From: an uncultured Erythrobacter sp.
GTDB lineage: Bacteria; Pseudomonadota; Alphaproteobacteria; Sphingomonadales; Sphingomonadaceae
DNA length: 64,000 nt
Direction of reading: 5' to 3'
Assembly (NCBI GenBank): GCA_947503275.1
Contig: CANNCZ010000002.1
Span: forward strand, 888,733-952,732
Shown: positions 28,101 to 37,378 of the stretch, one piece after another
Layout of the letters: every line of letters begins with the position of its first letter
Position numbering within the stretch: the stretch's first letter is position 1
Translations under genes and position numbers: made by a program
The notes under the pieces: generated by a model
The model's input: only the letters and a program-made list of their open reading frames with translations
Told to the model about the DNA's origin: nothing
Databases searched by the model: none

Positions 28101-29770
28101 TTTGGCCGAGGACCGATCATCGACAGCAGGCTCATCACCAGCTCTTCACGGATTGGGTCAATGGGCGGATTGGTGACCTGCGCAAAATTCTGCTTGAAAT
28201 AATCGTAGAGCAGGCGCGCTTTGTCCGAGAGGACCGCAATCGGCGTGTCGGTGCCCATCGAACCAATTGGATCATCACCCTTGGTCGCCATCGGCTCTAA
28301 GAAACGGCTGATGTCTTCTTGCGTATACCCAAACGCTTGTTGGCGTTGCAGCAGAGTGGTGCTGTGCTCGGCAACTTCTGAAAGCTCCGGCTCAATCTCG
28401 CTGATATCGGACAGTTTGAACTGCGCCTTTTCCAGCCAATCGGCAAATGGAGCGGACGATGCGAGGTCCGCTTTCAGCTCGGCATCCTCAATGATCCGGC
28501 CTTGCTCCAGATCGATCAACAGCATTTTGCCCGGTTGCAGACGCCATTTGCGCACAATGTCTTCTTCGGCGAATGGTAGAACGCCGCTTTCCGAGGCGAG
28601 GCATACTATGTCGTCCTTAGTCACGCAGAAGCGCGCTGGACGCAGGCCGTTGCGATCCAATGTCGCGCCGATCTGGCGCCCATCGGTAAAGCACACTGCT
28701 GCCGGGCCATCCCATGGCTCCATCAGGGCCGCGTGATATTCGTAGAAACTGCGCAATTCCGGCTTCATTAGGTCGTTCTTTGACCATGCTTCCGGGATCA
28801 ACATCATCATCGCGTGAGCCAGCGAATATCCGCCCGCCAGCAGCAATTCGAGCGCGTTGTCGAGGCACGCTGTGTCCGATTGCCCATGCGGAATAATCGG
28901 CCACATCTTATCAAGATCAACGCCCAGCAGCTCCGATTCCATCGTGCGGCGGCGTGCATTCATCCAGTTCACATTTCCGCGAACCGTGTTGATCTCCCCG
29001 TTGTGAGCAATGAAGCGGAACGGGTGAGCCAGCCGCCAGCTGGGGAAAGTGTTGGTGGAAAAACGCTGGTGCACCAATCCAAAGGCGCTTTCGCATTCGG
29101 GATCGCTCAGATCGTCGTAAAAGCTTTGAACCTGCGTCGCGAGCAGCAGGCCTTTATAGACGATGGTGCGGGTGGAAAAACTGGGCAGATAGGTATCGGT
29201 CAGCCCGTCCATGCCATGCTTTTCCTGCAGCTTAGCCAGAGGGTTTTGCACCTGCTTGCGGATCACCAGCAGCTTACGCTCAAATGCGTCTTGATCGGCG
29301 CAGTTTTCGCCGCGCGCGATGATCGCCATCTGAATGACCGGCATCGATTCGATAACCGCATCGCCCAATCCATCAAGCGTCACAGGCACATCGCGCCACC
29401 CGATCAGACGCTGACCTTCTTTTGCAGAAAAAGTCTCGAACCGGTCGGCAACAAAATTGCGAGCCGCTTCGTCCCGCGGCATAAAGCACATGGCAACCGC
29501 ATAATGCCCTTCGGCTGGCAGGTCGTGACCATGCTCGCCAGCCCAGCGGCGGATCAGAGCATGTGGGATCTGCATCAACAGCCCCGCACCATCGCCCAAC
29601 AGCGGGTCTGCGCCCACCGCGCCGCGATGGTCCAGCTTGGCCAGAATCTCTAGCGATTGTTCGACGATAGAGTGGCTGCGCGCGCCTTTGATATGCGCGA
29701 CCATGCCCACTCCGCAGGCGTCATGTTCATTGGCGGGGTCATAGAGACCCTGGGAATTGGGGTATCCCAT
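25133..29770 (-). CDS. gltB: Glutamate synthase large (alpha) subunit
   Basis: A 1545-residue iron-sulfur flavoprotein that releases ammonia from glutamine and tunnels it to 2-oxoglutarate. From ATG 29770 the N-terminus is [22 protein letters not shown]. The nucleophile is Cys19 of the class II amidotransferase domain, after a short propeptide that is normally removed. Further on are the FMN-binding barrel ([41 protein letters not shown]), the cysteine cluster [13 protein letters not shown], and a C-terminal GXGXG helix domain ([23 protein letters not shown]). An upstream frame extension to 29851 is not conserved. gltB leads gltD. Confidence 0.98.
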   Translation of the reverse strand: MGYPNSQGLYDPANEHDACGVGMVAHIKGARSHSIVEQSLEILAKLDHRGAVGADPLLGDGAGLLMQIPHALIRRWAGEHGHDLPAEGHYAVAMCFMPRDEAARNFVADRFETFSAKEGQRLIGWRDVPVTLDGLGDAVIESMPVIQMAIIARGENCADQDAFERKLLVIRKQVQNPLAKLQEKHGMDGLTDTYLPSFSTRTIVYKGLLLATQVQSFYDDLSDPECESAFGLVHQRFSTNTFPSWRLAHPFRFIAHNGEINTVRGNVNWMNARRRTMESELLGVDLDKMWPIIPHGQSDTACLDNALELLLAGGYSLAHAMMMLIPEAWSKNDLMKPELRSFYEYHAALMEPWDGPAAVCFTDGRQIGATLDRNGLRPARFCVTKDDIVCLASESGVLPFAEEDIVRKWRLQPGKMLLIDLEQGRIIEDAELKADLASSAPFADWLEKAQFKLSDISEIEPELSEVAEHSTTLLQRQQAFGYTQEDISRFLEPMATKGDDPIGSMGTDTPIAVLSDKARLLYDYFKQNFAQVTNPPIDPIREELVMSLLSMIGPRPNLLGHDAGTHKRLEVEQPILTNDDLAKIRSVEAVLDGAFRCSTIDITFDASKGVEGIELALREMCWAATEAVLQDQNILILSDRAQSEHRIPMPALLATAAVHHHLVRQGLRMQTGLVVETGEAREVHHFCVLAGFGAEAINPYVAFETLEDIRTRKHSDLSAEEVQQNYIKGVGKGIRKVMSKMGISTYQSYCGAQIFDAVGLSTEFVEKYFTGTATTIEGVGLDEVAEESVRRHAQAYGDNPLYKGMLDVGGIYQYRLRGEEHAWTPENVAQLQHAVRGNDASNYQEFAKSVNEQSERLLTIRGLMEFKPGTPVPIDEVEPASEIVKRFSTGAMSLGSISHEAHSTMALAMNRIGGRSNTGEGGEEPFRFTPLENGDSMRSRIKQVASGRFGVTTEYLVNSDDIQIKMAQGAKPGEGGQLPGHKVDKRIGAVRHSTPGVGLISPPPHHDIYSIEDLAQLIHDLKNVNTGARISVKLVSEVGVGTVAAGVSKARADHVTISGYDGGTGASPLTSLTHAGSPWEIGLAETQQTLLLNDLRSRIAVQVDGGLRTGRDVAIGALLGADEFGFATAPLIAAGCIMMRKCHLNTCPVGVATQDPVLRARFTGQPEHVVNYMFFVAEELREIMAEMGFRTLAEMVGRVDRLDMTRMHRHWKARGINLDRLLHMPELADDATLNHTGVQDHGLGAAMDNALITDAHAAITAKEPVQLDYQVRNVNRTVGAMLSGEIAKAHGHEGLPVDTIRVNLTGVAGQSFGAWLAHGVTLDLVGDANDYVGKGMSGGRIIVRPPETAPRNAGENIIVGNTVLYGAIAGEAYFSGVAGERFAVRNSGAIAVVEGAGDHACEYMTGGVVVVLGATGRNFAAGMSGGVAYVYDPDGNFSQLVNHAQVDLLPVSGEADGDEGMGRPQQRGSSVNDFGMGDMLLHDAERLRILIERHQLHTGSAIAGELLGDWDKALSHFVKVMPRDYRGALEALAAERAEAASVAAE

Positions 29771-30007
29771 GGAAAAATCCGTCCTGTTAGATGCCAATGC
29801 TATGGCGACCGACAGAGCGGTTCGCGGCAATGGCGTGTGTGCCGAGCGCACAGGGCCATTGGCCCAGACCGCGCTGCGTTTCAGGCGCCTTTTGCCGATG
29901 GATTACCGATATTGCAACCGCGAAGCGCGAATTATTGTTACGTGGTGGCCAAGCAGGCCTTTTGTTTATTGCGCCTGATGCGATTCACTCGCGATTAGGT
30001 TGCAAAT

Positions 30008-30039
30008 TTCGCGAAAAATCGCCGAATTCGCAAAAAATT
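30008..30039. repeat. Two A-tract direct repeats about 240 bases upstream of gltB
   Basis: TTCGCGAAAAAT at 30008-30019 and TTCGCAAAAAAT at 30027-30038 differ by one inner base and start 19 bases apart, close to two helical turns. They lie in the 288-base region between gltB and the next upstream gene. The spacing would put both on one DNA face, so bent DNA or a paired regulator site for gltBD is possible. Confidence 0.4.
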
Positions 30040-30058
30040 GCTCAAATCCCGCACCCAA

Positions 30059-31237
30059 TCAGGCTGCGCCGCGTAAGCTTTGCAGTTTGACCAAGGCATC
30101 GCGTAACTCGCGTTCGGTCTGGCCCAATTCGCTGGTTTGCGCATCAACCGTGTCTGGTCCGGCCGTATCAAAGCCGCGCTCTGTGAAAAGGGTCAACGCC
30201 TTGAGTGCCTCTGCCAAAGCGGCATCGCGCATAGGAGGGTTTTGGGGAAGACGGGTGCGTTCTGTCTGTTGATGCTCATGGAGCGCGCCTGCGAAACGCT
30301 CTACCATTTCTACGAGGCTGAGTTCCTCGGGTAATTTCTGCCGCAGTTTTTCCAGCGCGCCTTCGGGAGGAACAGAGGTGGCAAAGATTGGGGCAGGGTT
30401 CGCGACGGGTTCTGGCTCAGCAGGCTCAGCCTCGGACTCAGGCTTAGTCGCTTCCTGAACCCAAACCGCATCGCGGCCCGGCATTTCGGCGAATTCGCCA
30501 AGGTCCAATGCTTGCGGCCTGTCCGCTTCAGCATCCGCTTCAATGTCGCCCTCGACTTCAGCTTCCTGTTCAACCGAGGCTGCCTCGCATGTCTCGATCA
30601 AGGCGTCCTTGAAATGGCGCCGCGTAAAGTCAGGGGCTTCGTCCTTTGCTTCCGGCTCAACTGGCTTTTCTTCCTCATATCCGCGCATAGACAACTCGCC
30701 CAAGGTTGGCTTTTTGGTGGCCAAGAGTGGCGGCTGGTCGCTGACGTCCTCTGCCTCGCTTTCATCGGTGATCAAACCTGCGGACTGGTCGCCTGAATTG
30801 CCCTCTTCAACGCCGAACGGCAATTCTTCGATAGGCGCATCCAGGCTCTCGCTGCCCAATTCCACTGATGGATTGATCGGACGATTGCGGCGCGATGCCA
30901 TGGCGGAGACGATAGAGGAGCCTTCATCGCTGCGCAGCATACGATTGCGCAAAGCGGCGGAGATTGCATAGGCGCTTAGGCCGCCAACAGCCGCAGCGAC
31001 GGCAGCGAAGATCATCTGTGCAAAGCCGCCCAACGCGCCAAGCCCGCTCAATGTCGAAATGCGCGTGATCGCAGCAGGCGACAACACCATCACGGCAAGG
31101 CCGAACAAGGCCGCGCCCCAGATTGTGAGCATCGGCACGAATGACGCATGCGAAATGATCGAGGTCACAGCGGACTTGGAGCTCCGTTGCTTAACCTTCA
31201 CCTGAGGTGTTCGCTCGATAAACTTACTCAGACGCAT
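30059..31237 (-). CDS. Membrane protein of unknown function with long acidic cytoplasmic region
   Basis: I do not recognise a family. The 392 residues start with a basic segment (RLSKFIERTPQVKVKQRSSKS), followed by two membrane helices (about 30-52 and 60-90). Then comes a long Glu/Asp/Pro-rich, probably disordered region (about 130-320). A C-terminal helical part of about 80 residues (LEKLRQKLPEELSLVEMVERFAGALHEH and a final TSELGQTERELRDALVKLQSL) closes the protein. That layout suits a membrane-anchored scaffold or adaptor. The start ATG 31237 drops a poor 13-residue leader. It lies 56 bases after the exosortase-associated glycosyltransferase gene and may be co-transcribed with it. Confidence 0.65.
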   Translation of the reverse strand: MRLSKFIERTPQVKVKQRSSKSAVTSIISHASFVPMLTIWGAALFGLAVMVLSPAAITRISTLSGLGALGGFAQMIFAAVAAAVGGLSAYAISAALRNRMLRSDEGSSIVSAMASRRNRPINPSVELGSESLDAPIEELPFGVEEGNSGDQSAGLITDESEAEDVSDQPPLLATKKPTLGELSMRGYEEEKPVEPEAKDEAPDFTRRHFKDALIETCEAASVEQEAEVEGDIEADAEADRPQALDLGEFAEMPGRDAVWVQEATKPESEAEPAEPEPVANPAPIFATSVPPEGALEKLRQKLPEELSLVEMVERFAGALHEHQQTERTRLPQNPPMRDAALAEALKALTLFTERGFDTAGPDTVDAQTSELGQTERELRDALVKLQSLRGAA

Positions 31238-31293
31238 CGTGCCCTCTTGCCCAACTGTCGGGCGTGTAATGGGCATAGACGCTGTAAGCGGCC

Positions 31294-32559
31294 CTATGCC
31301 CGTAATCCCTGTTCGCGCGGTTCAGCGACGTGCTGAGAGTCGCGCTTAAGATCGGCTAGCAAGAGATGGTAAACGTCTAGATAACGTCGCACATTCGCAG
31401 ACCAATCGTGGCGAGTGCGAACGTGCTCAAGGCCGCGTGTGCGAATGCCGTCCCATCCCTCACGCGCAGCCAGCATATCAGAGAGCGCTTCGGCGCAAGC
31501 AGCGGGATCGTCGGGGGCGAAGAGAAAGCCAGTTTCGCCATGGGTGATTAACTCGCGGTGCCCGCCGACATTGGAGGCGGCGACAAGGCGCTGCTGTGCC
31601 ATGGCTTCGAGCGGCTTTAATGGTGTCACGAGATCGGTGAGACGCGAAGCTTTGCGCGGATAGGCCAGCACATCGATGAGCGAATAATACCGCTCCACCT
31701 CTTGATGCGGCACACGTCCGGTAAAGATCACAGCCGATGGGTCCGGCAAATGCAAAGCGGCGGCGTGCCATGCAGCCTCCATCTCACCCGCACCGACCAG
31801 CAAAGCGCGCGCGCCCGGATGCCGCTCGCGCAGCATGGGCATGGCGGCGATCAGGTCGTCGACCCCTTCGTAATCGTAGAAACTGCCGATATAGCCAATC
31901 ACCGGCGCATCTGGCTGAATGCCCAACTCTTTCGCGAGCGCGTCATCGCGCGGCGGTGGGTCACCGAAAAGCGTCATATCAACACCATTGGGCATCACCC
32001 CGATCTTTCCCGGAGCAATCCCGCGAGTGATCAGATCATCGCGCAAGCCTTGGCAGATCGTGAAGAGCGCATCGGCGCGGCTGGCAACCTGCGTTTCTAA
32101 GGAGCGGGTCAGGCGATATTTCGCGGATCCTTCGCTGCCCGTGCGATTGCCCACGGCAGCGTCTTCCCAGAAAGCGCGAATTTCGTAGACTAGCGGAATG
32201 CCCAGCGCGTTCGCTGCACGCCATGCTGCGCCGCCGTTCAAGGCGGGCGAATGCGCGTGAATGACGTCAGGACGCCACTCTTTGGCAAGTTCTTGGATCG
32301 AGGCAGACAAAGCCGCCATCTCTTTCATCTCGCTCACCAACATCGGGCCTGAGGGTGTACCGTGCGTGCGGTGAAAGATCAGGCCGTCATGGGTTTCGCA
32401 ATCCGCATCCCATTCCGCTTCGAGGTTGTGGCGCTGCGATGTGATTGACCGCACGTCCAAACCCGCCGCCTCTTGCGCTTTCAAAATGGCGCGCGTGCGG
32501 AAGGTGTAGCCGCTGTGGAGCGGTAATGAATGGTCAAGGACGTGGAGGATGCGCGTCAT
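31294..32559 (-). CDS. Exosortase A system-associated glycosyltransferase (GT4-like)
   Basis: A 421-residue cytoplasmic glycosyltransferase of the GT-B fold. The start RILHVLDHSLPLHSGYTFRTRAIL matches, as I remember it, the PEP-CTERM/exosortase-A-associated family TIGR04063. The C-terminal half has the usual nucleotide-sugar pocket (VIGYIGSFYDYEGVDDLIAAMPML, then the Glu-containing YPRKASRLTDLVTPLKPLEAMAQ). It would help build an exopolysaccharide or protein glycan. The O-glycosylation ligase of the same system lies divergently next to it, but no exosortase gene is in the window. Confidence 0.88.
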   Translation of the reverse strand: MTRILHVLDHSLPLHSGYTFRTRAILKAQEAAGLDVRSITSQRHNLEAEWDADCETHDGLIFHRTHGTPSGPMLVSEMKEMAALSASIQELAKEWRPDVIHAHSPALNGGAAWRAANALGIPLVYEIRAFWEDAAVGNRTGSEGSAKYRLTRSLETQVASRADALFTICQGLRDDLITRGIAPGKIGVMPNGVDMTLFGDPPPRDDALAKELGIQPDAPVIGYIGSFYDYEGVDDLIAAMPMLRERHPGARALLVGAGEMEAAWHAAALHLPDPSAVIFTGRVPHQEVERYYSLIDVLAYPRKASRLTDLVTPLKPLEAMAQQRLVAASNVGGHRELITHGETGFLFAPDDPAACAEALSDMLAAREGWDGIRTRGLEHVRTRHDWSANVRRYLDVYHLLLADLKRDSQHVAEPREQGLRA

Positions 32560-32625
32560 ACCCGGCCCCTTAACGCAGGTTTGCTTAACGGCCCGTCAAC
32601 CGCAATGCGATATCGCGCCCATGCG

Positions 32626-32838
32626 ATGATCGACTACATCTCTCTTGCGCTGGGCCATGGGTTGCTTGCGATTGCTTTGCTGCGGCTGGTGATGCGCGGT
32701 GATTTGGACGTTGATCCACGCATTCAAGAAATTGCGGATAAAGCCGATGCAGAGCGACAGGCGGGCACGATTGCCGGACGCAATGCGCGGCGTCGACGGC
32801 GGTCTACGTCTGGCGATGCGGGTGATGAGCCAAGCTGA
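32626..32838 (+). CDS. Small membrane protein of unknown function beside the O-ligase
   Basis: About 70 residues: one hydrophobic helix (MIDYISLALGHGLLAIALLRLVM) followed by a charged helical and Arg-rich tail (NARRRRRS). No family recognised. ATG 32626 gives the cleanest membrane-protein start; ATG 32605 adds seven residues. Its TGA overlaps the ATG of the downstream ligase (TGATG), so it is translated with it and probably belongs to the same process. Confidence 0.6.
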   Translation: MIDYISLALGHGLLAIALLRLVMRGDLDVDPRIQEIADKADAERQAGTIAGRNARRRRRSTSGDAGDEPS

Positions 32839-34256
32839 TGCTCGATCTCGTTTTCATCGCTTTTATCGGATTTATCCTGTTGCTGGGCCTGCGCCGTCCG
32901 TTCCTGTGGGTGCTGCTCTATGTCTACATCGACATTCTAGCACCGCAGCGGATCGGTTATTCCATCATCACCGAACTGCAGGTGTCGTTGATCGCATTCG
33001 CCGCTGCATTTGGGGGATGGCTGCTGCTGGACCGCAAGGAAGGCGCGCGATTTACTCTGCGCCAAGGGCTGATGTTGCTGCTGCTGCTCTATTGCTGGTG
33101 GACTTTGCAAAGCGCGCAGTTCCCGGAAAGCGCGGTGACCAAATGGGATTGGGTGTGGAAGGCGTTGCTGTTCGCGATCTTCCTCCCGCTGACTATTACG
33201 ACCCGTGCGCGGATAGAGGCGCTTGCGCTCACGCTGACTTTGTCCGTTGCGACCATCGTGATCGGTACAGGGATGAAGACGGTTCTGGGTGGCGGCGGCT
33301 ATGGCAATCTCAAATTCTTCGTTCAGGACAATAGCGGCATTTATGAAAGCTCGACGCTGGCGACCGTCGCGATTGCTTTGATCCCGATGGTGGTGTGGTT
33401 CACCCGATATGGCACAATCTACCGCCCGCATTGGACGGTCAGCGCGTTTGCTATCGGGTTGATCTTTTCCAGCCTGTTGATCCCCGTTGGTACAGAGGCG
33501 CGCACGGGGCTTCTATGCATCGCAGCCTTGGCGGTTCTGCTCTTGCGCTACACAAACAAACGGTTCTTATTCATCGCTGCAGCGGGCGTGATCGGGGTTG
33601 GCGCGCTCCCGTTCCTTCCGGCCAGCTACTATGAACGCATGGCCACCATTACCGAGCCGGGCGGCGATGAAAGCGCCTCCACCCGTGTTGCAGTGTGGAA
33701 TTGGACGATGGATTACGCCTCTCGCAATCCGTTTGGCGGGGGCTTCGACAGTTATAAAGCCAACAGCTTCACTTACACTTTGCCGGTGAAGGAGGAGACC
33801 GAGAACACCGTCACCATAGATTACCGCGAAGTGACCGATGAAGGCCGCGCGTTCCACTCATCCATCTTTGAGATGTTGGGCGAGCAGGGCTATCCGGGGC
33901 TTGCGATCTGGCTGATGCTGCATGGGTTGGGCATTTGGCAGATGGAGAAACTCTATCGCCGATGGAAAGGTGCCGACGATGAAACGGAGGCATGGATTTC
34001 GCCTCTCGCCGCCGCATTGCAGATGGCCAGCCTCGTCTATCTGGTCGGCGCTGTGTTTCAGGGGATCGCCTATCAGCCGGTGATGTTGATGATCATTGGA
34101 TTGCAGACGGGTCTCTATTCCTATGTCACTCGGCTCGATTCGGCCCGTGTTGCGCTGGACGAAGAAAAAACGATTTCCCCGAGCGAGAAACGCCGCCGAG
34201 AGCGTGCGGCGAAAGCCAGCGGCAACGCGCCAGACCCCGGTGCCGTAACGGCATAG
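32838..34256 (+). CDS. Putative O-glycosylation ligase, exosortase A system-associated (DUF5935/Wzy-type)
   Basis: A 472-residue polytopic membrane protein. The N-terminal FLWVLLYVYIDILAPQRIGYSIITELQVSLIAF fits the TIGR03097 (exosortase-A O-ligase) family with a DUF5935 region. The central part has the O-antigen ligase/polymerase periplasmic loop (SYYERMATITEPGGDESASTRVAVWNWTMDYASRNPFGGGFDSY, then EGRAFHSSIFEMLGEQGYPGL). About ten hydrophobic helices are visible, and the C-terminal tail is basic. It would polymerise or attach glycan to acceptor proteins or polymer on the periplasmic side. Confidence 0.85.
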   Translation: MLDLVFIAFIGFILLLGLRRPFLWVLLYVYIDILAPQRIGYSIITELQVSLIAFAAAFGGWLLLDRKEGARFTLRQGLMLLLLLYCWWTLQSAQFPESAVTKWDWVWKALLFAIFLPLTITTRARIEALALTLTLSVATIVIGTGMKTVLGGGGYGNLKFFVQDNSGIYESSTLATVAIALIPMVVWFTRYGTIYRPHWTVSAFAIGLIFSSLLIPVGTEARTGLLCIAALAVLLLRYTNKRFLFIAAAGVIGVGALPFLPASYYERMATITEPGGDESASTRVAVWNWTMDYASRNPFGGGFDSYKANSFTYTLPVKEETENTVTIDYREVTDEGRAFHSSIFEMLGEQGYPGLAIWLMLHGLGIWQMEKLYRRWKGADDETEAWISPLAAALQMASLVYLVGAVFQGIAYQPVMLMIIGLQTGLYSYVTRLDSARVALDEEKTISPSEKRRRERAAKASGNAPDPGAVTA

Positions 34257-34398
34257 GCCGCGCGCTGCTTTCCACCGGTCGATTGCGCCACGAATCCCGT
34301 TGCGTTTGGCACACCTGCCTGCCATGAAGAGGCTAGTTAACGTAAACGTAAACTGGCAGCGCACCCAATCTGCGCGCCATATGGCAGAGGAGCACACC

Positions 34399-34848
34399 AT
34401 GACCCCGCAAGATCTCGCAGCCAAGGTCGGCGAAAATATCGGCACCAGTGAATGGGTCGAAATGAGCCAGGAAAAGATCAACATGTTCGCGGACGCGACA
34501 GGCGATCACCAATTCATCCACGTCAACGAAGAAGCCGCTAAGATGACCCCGTTTGGCGGCACCATCGCGCATGGCTTTATGACATTGTCGATGATGCCTT
34601 ATCTCGGCGCGAACAGCGACACGCCAAAGCTTGATGGCGTGAAAATGGGCGTGAATTACGGCGGCAACAAATGCCGTTTCCTCGCACCAGTGCGCGCAGG
34701 TAAGCGCATTCGCGGTCATTGGAAGCTGACCGAAATGATCGAAAAGCGCCCCGGTCAATGGCAGCAAACCTGCGAAGTGACGATGGAAATCGAAGGCGAA
34801 GAAACGCCTGCACTGATCTGCGAATGGATCACACTCTACTTCGTCTAA
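34399..34848 (+). CDS. MaoC family enoyl-CoA hydratase
   Basis: A 149-residue hot-dog-fold hydratase that adds water to trans-2-enoyl-CoA, giving (R)-3-hydroxyacyl-CoA. The catalytic Asp and His of the hydratase 2 motif are visible in FADATGDHQFIHVNEEAAK, followed by FGGTIAHGFMTLS. I chose ATG 34399 because GAGGAG lies six bases before it; an upstream in-frame ATG at 34381 is weaker. A thiolase follows after 82 bases. Such enzymes can divert beta-oxidation intermediates to PHA (PhaJ role) or act in fatty-acid breakdown; I cannot decide which. Confidence 0.9.
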   Translation: MTPQDLAAKVGENIGTSEWVEMSQEKINMFADATGDHQFIHVNEEAAKMTPFGGTIAHGFMTLSMMPYLGANSDTPKLDGVKMGVNYGGNKCRFLAPVRAGKRIRGHWKLTEMIEKRPGQWQQTCEVTMEIEGEETPALICEWITLYFV

Positions 34849-34930
34849 GGCCTACGCCTCACACACATTCAATTCGGTCGCCCTGCTGTGAAGTGGGCGG
34901 CAACACAGTACCCCTTGAAAGGACACAATC

Positions 34931-36112
34931 ATGTCACGTGACGCAGTCATCGTCTCCACCGCCCGAACGCCAATTGGCCGCGCTTACAAAGGCGGCTTTA
35001 ACGCAACTCCGGGCGCAACGCTCGGCTCATTCTCTTACGCAGCCGCCGTTGAGCGCGCTGGCATTGAAGGCGGCGAAGTCGACGATGTCGTCTGGGGCGC
35101 AGTCCTCACACAGGGCACACAGGCCGGCAACATTGGCCGCCAAGTCGCCCTTCGTGGCGGGGCGCCTGTAACCGTCGCAGCGCAGACGATTGATCGTCAG
35201 TGCTCTTCGGGCCTGATGGGTATCGCTACGGCGGCAAAGCAAATCATCGTCGACAATATGGACGTCGTTGTCGGTGGCGGTCAGGATTCCATCTCGATGG
35301 TCCAGACCCCAGAGATGCGCGTTGCGATGGATAAATCGCTGCTCGCCATGCACGGCAATGTCTACATGCCGATGCTGCAAACTGCTGAAACCGTGGCCAA
35401 GCGTTACAGCATCAGTCGCGAAGCGCAGGACGAATACGCGCTGCAATCGCAAATGCGCACGGCTGCTGGTCAGGAAGCCGGTCACTTCGATGCGGAAATC
35501 GTGCCTGTCACCACCACGATGATGGTGAAAGACAAAGCCACCGGCGAAGTGTCCGAAGTCGAAACGACGATCACCAAGGATGAAGGCAACCGTCCCTCCA
35601 CCACGCTTGAAGGTCTCCAGGGCCTCCAGCCGGTGATGGGTCCGGGCAATTGCATCACTGCGGGTAACGCATCGCAGCTCTCCGATGGTTCATCGGCCAG
35701 CGTCCTGATGGAAGCCAAGCTTGCTGAGCAAAAGGGTCTTCAACCCCTTGGCCGTTATGTCGGCATGGCGGTTGCGGGCACAGAGCCTGATGAAATGGGC
35801 ATCGGCCCGGTCTTCGCGATCCCGAAACTGCTTAAGCAAACCGGCCTGAGAATGGACGATATCGGCCTGTGGGAGCTGAACGAAGCTTTCGCCGTCCAAG
35901 TCCTCTATTGCCGTGACAAGCTGGGCATCGATAACGACATCCTCAACGTCAATGGCGGCTCGATCTCTATCGGCCACCCATACGGCATGACCGGCGCACG
36001 CTGCACCGGCCACGCATTGATCGAAGGCAAGCGTCGCGGCGCGAAATACGTCGTCGTCACCATGTGCGTCGGCGGCGGCATGGGCGCAGCGGGACTTTTC
36101 GAGGTCTTCTAA
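34931..36112 (+). CDS. Acetyl-CoA acyltransferase (thiolase)
   Basis: A 393-residue thiolase that forms or cleaves beta-ketoacyl-CoA. The acyl-accepting Cys91 lies in DRQCSSG, His349 in [10 protein letters not shown], and the second active-site Cys379 in CVGGGMG. GGACACA lies upstream of ATG 34931 as a ribosome site. Its sequence looks more like a broad FadA-type enzyme than classic biosynthetic PhaA, but that needs a tree. It is ended by a strong terminator. It sits with the MaoC hydratase and near phaZ, consistent with fatty acid or PHA metabolism. Confidence 0.93.
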   Translation: MSRDAVIVSTARTPIGRAYKGGFNATPGATLGSFSYAAAVERAGIEGGEVDDVVWGAVLTQGTQAGNIGRQVALRGGAPVTVAAQTIDRQCSSGLMGIATAAKQIIVDNMDVVVGGGQDSISMVQTPEMRVAMDKSLLAMHGNVYMPMLQTAETVAKRYSISREAQDEYALQSQMRTAAGQEAGHFDAEIVPVTTTMMVKDKATGEVSEVETTITKDEGNRPSTTLEGLQGLQPVMGPGNCITAGNASQLSDGSSASVLMEAKLAEQKGLQPLGRYVGMAVAGTEPDEMGIGPVFAIPKLLKQTGLRMDDIGLWELNEAFAVQVLYCRDKLGIDNDILNVNGGSISIGHPYGMTGARCTGHALIEGKRRGAKYVVVTMCVGGGMGAAGLFEVF

Positions 36113-36151
36113 GCTGCCCGCAAATTTGCCTTTCGGGGCACGAAGTATCAC

Positions 36152-36187
36152 ACTCCCGCCCACCGGAAACGGTTGGGCGGGAGTTTT
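36152..36187 (+). terminator. Intrinsic terminator after thiolase
   Basis: An eleven-base perfect stem, ACTCCCGCCCA (36152-36162) with TGGGCGGGAGT (36174-36184), is followed by TTT. It lies 40 bases after the thiolase stop and 13 bases before the next start, so the DUF4126 gene needs its own promoter or read-through. Confidence 0.85.
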
Positions 36188-36199
36188 GCTTTGGGGATC

Positions 36200-36790
36200 A
36201 TGGAAATCATCGGGATTGCGGGCAGTGTCAGCCTTTTGGCGGGCTGGCGGCTTTATCTGTGCATCTTTGCGACGGGCCTTGCGATGCGGCTTGATGCCAT
36301 TCCAATACCTGAGCATCTCTCCAGCCTTGGCGTGCTTGAAAACCCGTGGGTGATGGGTGTCGCGGCAGTTGGCGCGCTGGCGGAATTTTTTGCCGATAAG
36401 ATCATGTGGCTCGATAGTGTCTGGGACACGGTGCACACACTGATCCGCCCGATTGGCGGGGCTTTGTTGGCGCTGGCTATTGTCGATCCCTCCGATCCTG
36501 CAACACAGGTTATCGCGTTCCTCTTGGGCGGCGGAGCGAGCTTTCTGGCGCATGGCGGCAAAGCCTCAGCCCGCGCGGTGGTGAACACATCGCCCGAGCC
36601 GGTGAGCAACCTTGTGACCTCCAGCGCAGAGGATGTGGCGACCGTAGGTCTGTTGTATGTAGCCTATGAATATCCGACCGTCGCGGCAGCGGTAGCAGCG
36701 GTGCTGTTGGTGATTGTCGCAGGCATGCTGTGGATGGCGCAGCGTGTGGTGAAACGGCTGTTTTTTCGGGCGCGGGGGGTTCAGCGTTGA
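36200..36790 (+). CDS. DUF4126 family membrane protein
   Basis: A 196-residue polytopic membrane protein of unknown function. The N-terminal MEIIGIAGSVSLLAGWRLYLCIFATGLAMRLDAIP, the helix-breaking ENPWVMGVAAVGALAEFFADKIMWLDSVWD and the following IRPIGGALLALAI fit the DUF4126 pattern. Five or so helices and a basic C-terminal end are visible. The start ATG 36200 sits directly after the thiolase terminator, leaving almost no room for a leader. Confidence 0.85.
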   Translation: MEIIGIAGSVSLLAGWRLYLCIFATGLAMRLDAIPIPEHLSSLGVLENPWVMGVAAVGALAEFFADKIMWLDSVWDTVHTLIRPIGGALLALAIVDPSDPATQVIAFLLGGGASFLAHGGKASARAVVNTSPEPVSNLVTSSAEDVATVGLLYVAYEYPTVAAAVAAVLLVIVAGMLWMAQRVVKRLFFRARGVQR

Positions 36791-36832
36791 CGCCCACTTA
36801 TTGTATGGAAAGCGGTCTCCGATGCAGATAGT

Positions 36833-37315
36833 ATGGAAGACGTGAAGATAGTCTTGGCTTCCGCATTGTGCTTGCTTAACTTCTTGGCTGCAGAAGCTTC
36901 TGCATCGGAATTGAGCGGACCTGCCAAGTTCTGCGGCTACTCGCCGATCATTGATTTGCAGCCCGGTGAAATCGTTACGCCCATTCAAGGTGGTATTCAC
37001 GCAGGGAGTTTCCGATGGGACGGCTCTTTTGGATCAATCGTTGTTCGAGGGTTGGGATGGGCTAGTCGCCCTGAGGGTCGACTTGAGATTGAGCCAACGG
37101 AAGAAAAACCTGGACGATTTGCCGAAAGGAACCAAGATGGCAAATATGTCATAGCAATTTGGAATGGCCGCCAAAGCGCTGCCTACTTCGAGTCATCCAC
37201 TCGCTTTACAGATCGCCAACTTGCCGCAATTGATCGGGTGCGCTTATTCCAAGAAGGTGAAGAGCCTTCTGATTGTGACCTGCAAACAAAGTTTGTTTGG
37301 TCAATTGATGAATGA
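36833..37315 (+). CDS. Secreted protein of unknown function, AT-richer than its neighbours
   Basis: About 160 residues with no family I know. A hydrophobic signal segment (VKIVLASALCLLNFLAAEASA) is followed by a small mixed domain with two cysteines (KFCGYSP, PSDCDL). The GTG at 36842 would give a more normal basic signal start than the acidic MED from ATG 36833. No clear ribosome site is visible for either. The base composition and codon choice are noticeably more A/T-rich than flanking genes, which hints at recent acquisition or a poorly expressed gene. It stands alone between DUF4126 and phaZ. Confidence 0.55.
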   Translation: MEDVKIVLASALCLLNFLAAEASASELSGPAKFCGYSPIIDLQPGEIVTPIQGGIHAGSFRWDGSFGSIVVRGLGWASRPEGRLEIEPTEEKPGRFAERNQDGKYVIAIWNGRQSAAYFESSTRFTDRQLAAIDRVRLFQEGEEPSDCDLQTKFVWSIDE

Positions 37316-37378
37316 CCTGTGGTCAAAGACGGATCTAACGAGTCGATCAATTCCCGACATCAAACTAAGCCTGATGCC

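Noticed and set aside
28814..29653. Long plus-strand open frame inside gltB
   Set aside because: It is antisense to conserved glutamate synthase sequence, and its translation shows no domain or start signal.
34257..34398. PHA-type operator before the MaoC hydratase
   Set aside because: No TGC-N3-GCA palindrome is present here, nor upstream of the thiolase or phaB.
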